Notes under the pieces: model-generated
Told to the model about the DNA's origin: nothing
Database searches by the model: none
The model's input: only the letters and a program-made list of their open reading frames with translations
Shown: piece after piece, positions 23,945 to 24,284 of the stretch
How the letters are laid out: each line of letters starts with the position of its first letter
Position numbering within the stretch: position 1 is the stretch's first letter
Program-made: the position numbers and the translations under genes
Assembly: GCA_937915825.1 (NCBI GenBank)
Contig: CALGGT010000091.1
Location: 1 to 24,284, forward strand
Length of the DNA stretch: 24,284 nucleotides
From: an uncultured Eubacterium sp.
Lineage (GTDB): Bacteria > Bacillota > Clostridia > Lachnospirales > Lachnospiraceae
Direction of reading: 5' to 3'

Positions 23945-23981
23945 AGTATACCACATTTGGGACATTTTCTCTTGTGGTATA
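23945..23981 (-). promoter_or_regulatory. Promoter and inverted repeat ahead of the transglutaminase gene
   Basis: Perfect eight-base inverted repeat TATACCAC / GTGGTATA (23947-23954 and 23974-23981) with 19 bases between. Within it the minus strand gives the extended -10 TGGTATACT (TATACT at 23950-23945). The repeat may be the end of the suspected insertion sequence, with its outward or transposase promoter now serving the transglutaminase gene about 115 bases downstream. Confidence 0.45.
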
Positions 23982-24007
23982 TCAAGGCATTATCATAAAT
24001 GGCTTAC

Positions 24008-24064
24008 AAAATTTTAAAAAATTTTAAAAAAGTTGTTGACAATTCTGTGTCTCTATAATATAAT
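24008..24064 (+). promoter_or_regulatory. Strong promoter with A/T-rich UP element for the tRNA genes
   Basis: Consensus TTGACA (24036-24041), 17 bases, TATAAT (24059-24064). Directly upstream is a run of alternating A and T tracts (24008-24031), as in UP elements of stable-RNA promoters. It is 43 bases before tRNA-Pro. Confidence 0.9.
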
Positions 24065-24106
24065 AAATCTTGCGTTGTGACAAGCGTGACCGTTCCGAGT
24101 TGATAA

Positions 24107-24181
<75 letters not shown>

Positions 24182-24231
24182 TTTTTAAAATTTTATATGT
24201 TCAAGTTGATTATGATCATCTTGTATCCTTT

Positions 24232-24284
24232 GCGGGTGTAGTTCAATGGTAGAACACTAGCCTTCCAAGCTAGATACGTGGGTT
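24232..24284 (+). tRNA. tRNA-Gly (anticodon UCC), cut by the window end
   Basis: Starts GCGGGTGTAGTTCAATGGTAG, with D arm and anticodon stem CTAGC/GCTAG; the loop CTTCCAA gives UCC. The last bases present are the variable region and the start of the T arm (GTGGGTT). It is 50 bases after tRNA-Pro and probably on the same transcript. Confidence 0.93.

Noticed and set aside
24008..24031. A/T tract considered as a replication or attachment element
   Set aside because: Its position directly upstream of a consensus promoter for tRNA genes is fully explained as an UP element.

Overview
The window looks like chromosomal DNA of an anaerobic Firmicute, most likely class Clostridia (Lachnospiraceae-like). 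The evidence is a complete six-gene Rnf operon in the clostridial order C-D-G-E-A-B, strong AGGAGG ribosome binding sites, frequent GTG starts, TTGACA/TATAAT promoters with 17-base spacers, a GH120 beta-xylosidase, a DUF975 membrane protein and a YfhO-type membrane protein. No phage genes or CRISPR array were seen. The only mobile-element trace is a short putative IS remnant near the right end. Most genes are on the minus strand. Intergenic gaps are all under 300 bases. Family assignments come from reading motifs; no database search was run.

Layout. (1) 1-2952, minus: a GH18 membrane-anchored hydrolase, a Sua5/TsaC tRNA-modification enzyme, and the start of a low-molecular-weight phosphatase-like protein whose CX5R active site appears to be lost. 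(2) 2998-8299, minus: rnfCDGEAB, ending in a terminator with an unusually long structured loop. Its promoter is back-to-back with that of a plus-strand fabF (8377-9621); two palindromes lie in the shared control region. (3) 9641-12633, minus: DUF975 membrane protein, OmpR-type response regulator and histidine kinase, with 11-base-spaced repeats upstream of the promoter. (4) 12642-16828: a translationally coupled MATE exporter / NAD-dependent epimerase / short-chain dehydrogenase operon (minus), divergent from an AraC-type regulator (plus), with a 20-base-spaced direct repeat between them. (5) 16810-18933, minus: an intracellular GH120 beta-xylosidase whose 3' end overlaps the araC gene tail to tail. 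(6) 18975-22856, minus: a NYN-domain nuclease-like protein, a YfhO-type protein and a FlK-type hotdog thioesterase; the thioesterase-yfhO gap is made of degenerate 10-base repeats. (7) 22927-24284: an exported transglutaminase-like protein with cell-wall-binding repeats, preceded by what looks like the decayed left end of an insertion sequence, then a strong promoter driving tRNA-Pro(UGG) and tRNA-Gly(UCC).

How it fits together. Rnf couples ferredoxin oxidation to NAD+ reduction and ion export, and its control region is shared with a fatty-acid elongation enzyme, a plausible redox/lipid link. The AraC regulator is flanked by the MATE/oxidoreductase operon and the xylosidase and could control either or both; the repeat placement favours the MATE operon. 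No clearly new multi-gene defence or biosynthetic system is visible. The strongest leads are the active-site-less phosphatase homologue beside tsaC, the palindromes at the rnf/fabF promoters, the AraC site repeat, the loop insertion between the GH120 catalytic residues, the 10-base repeat leader of yfhO, and the IS-derived leader of the transglutaminase gene.
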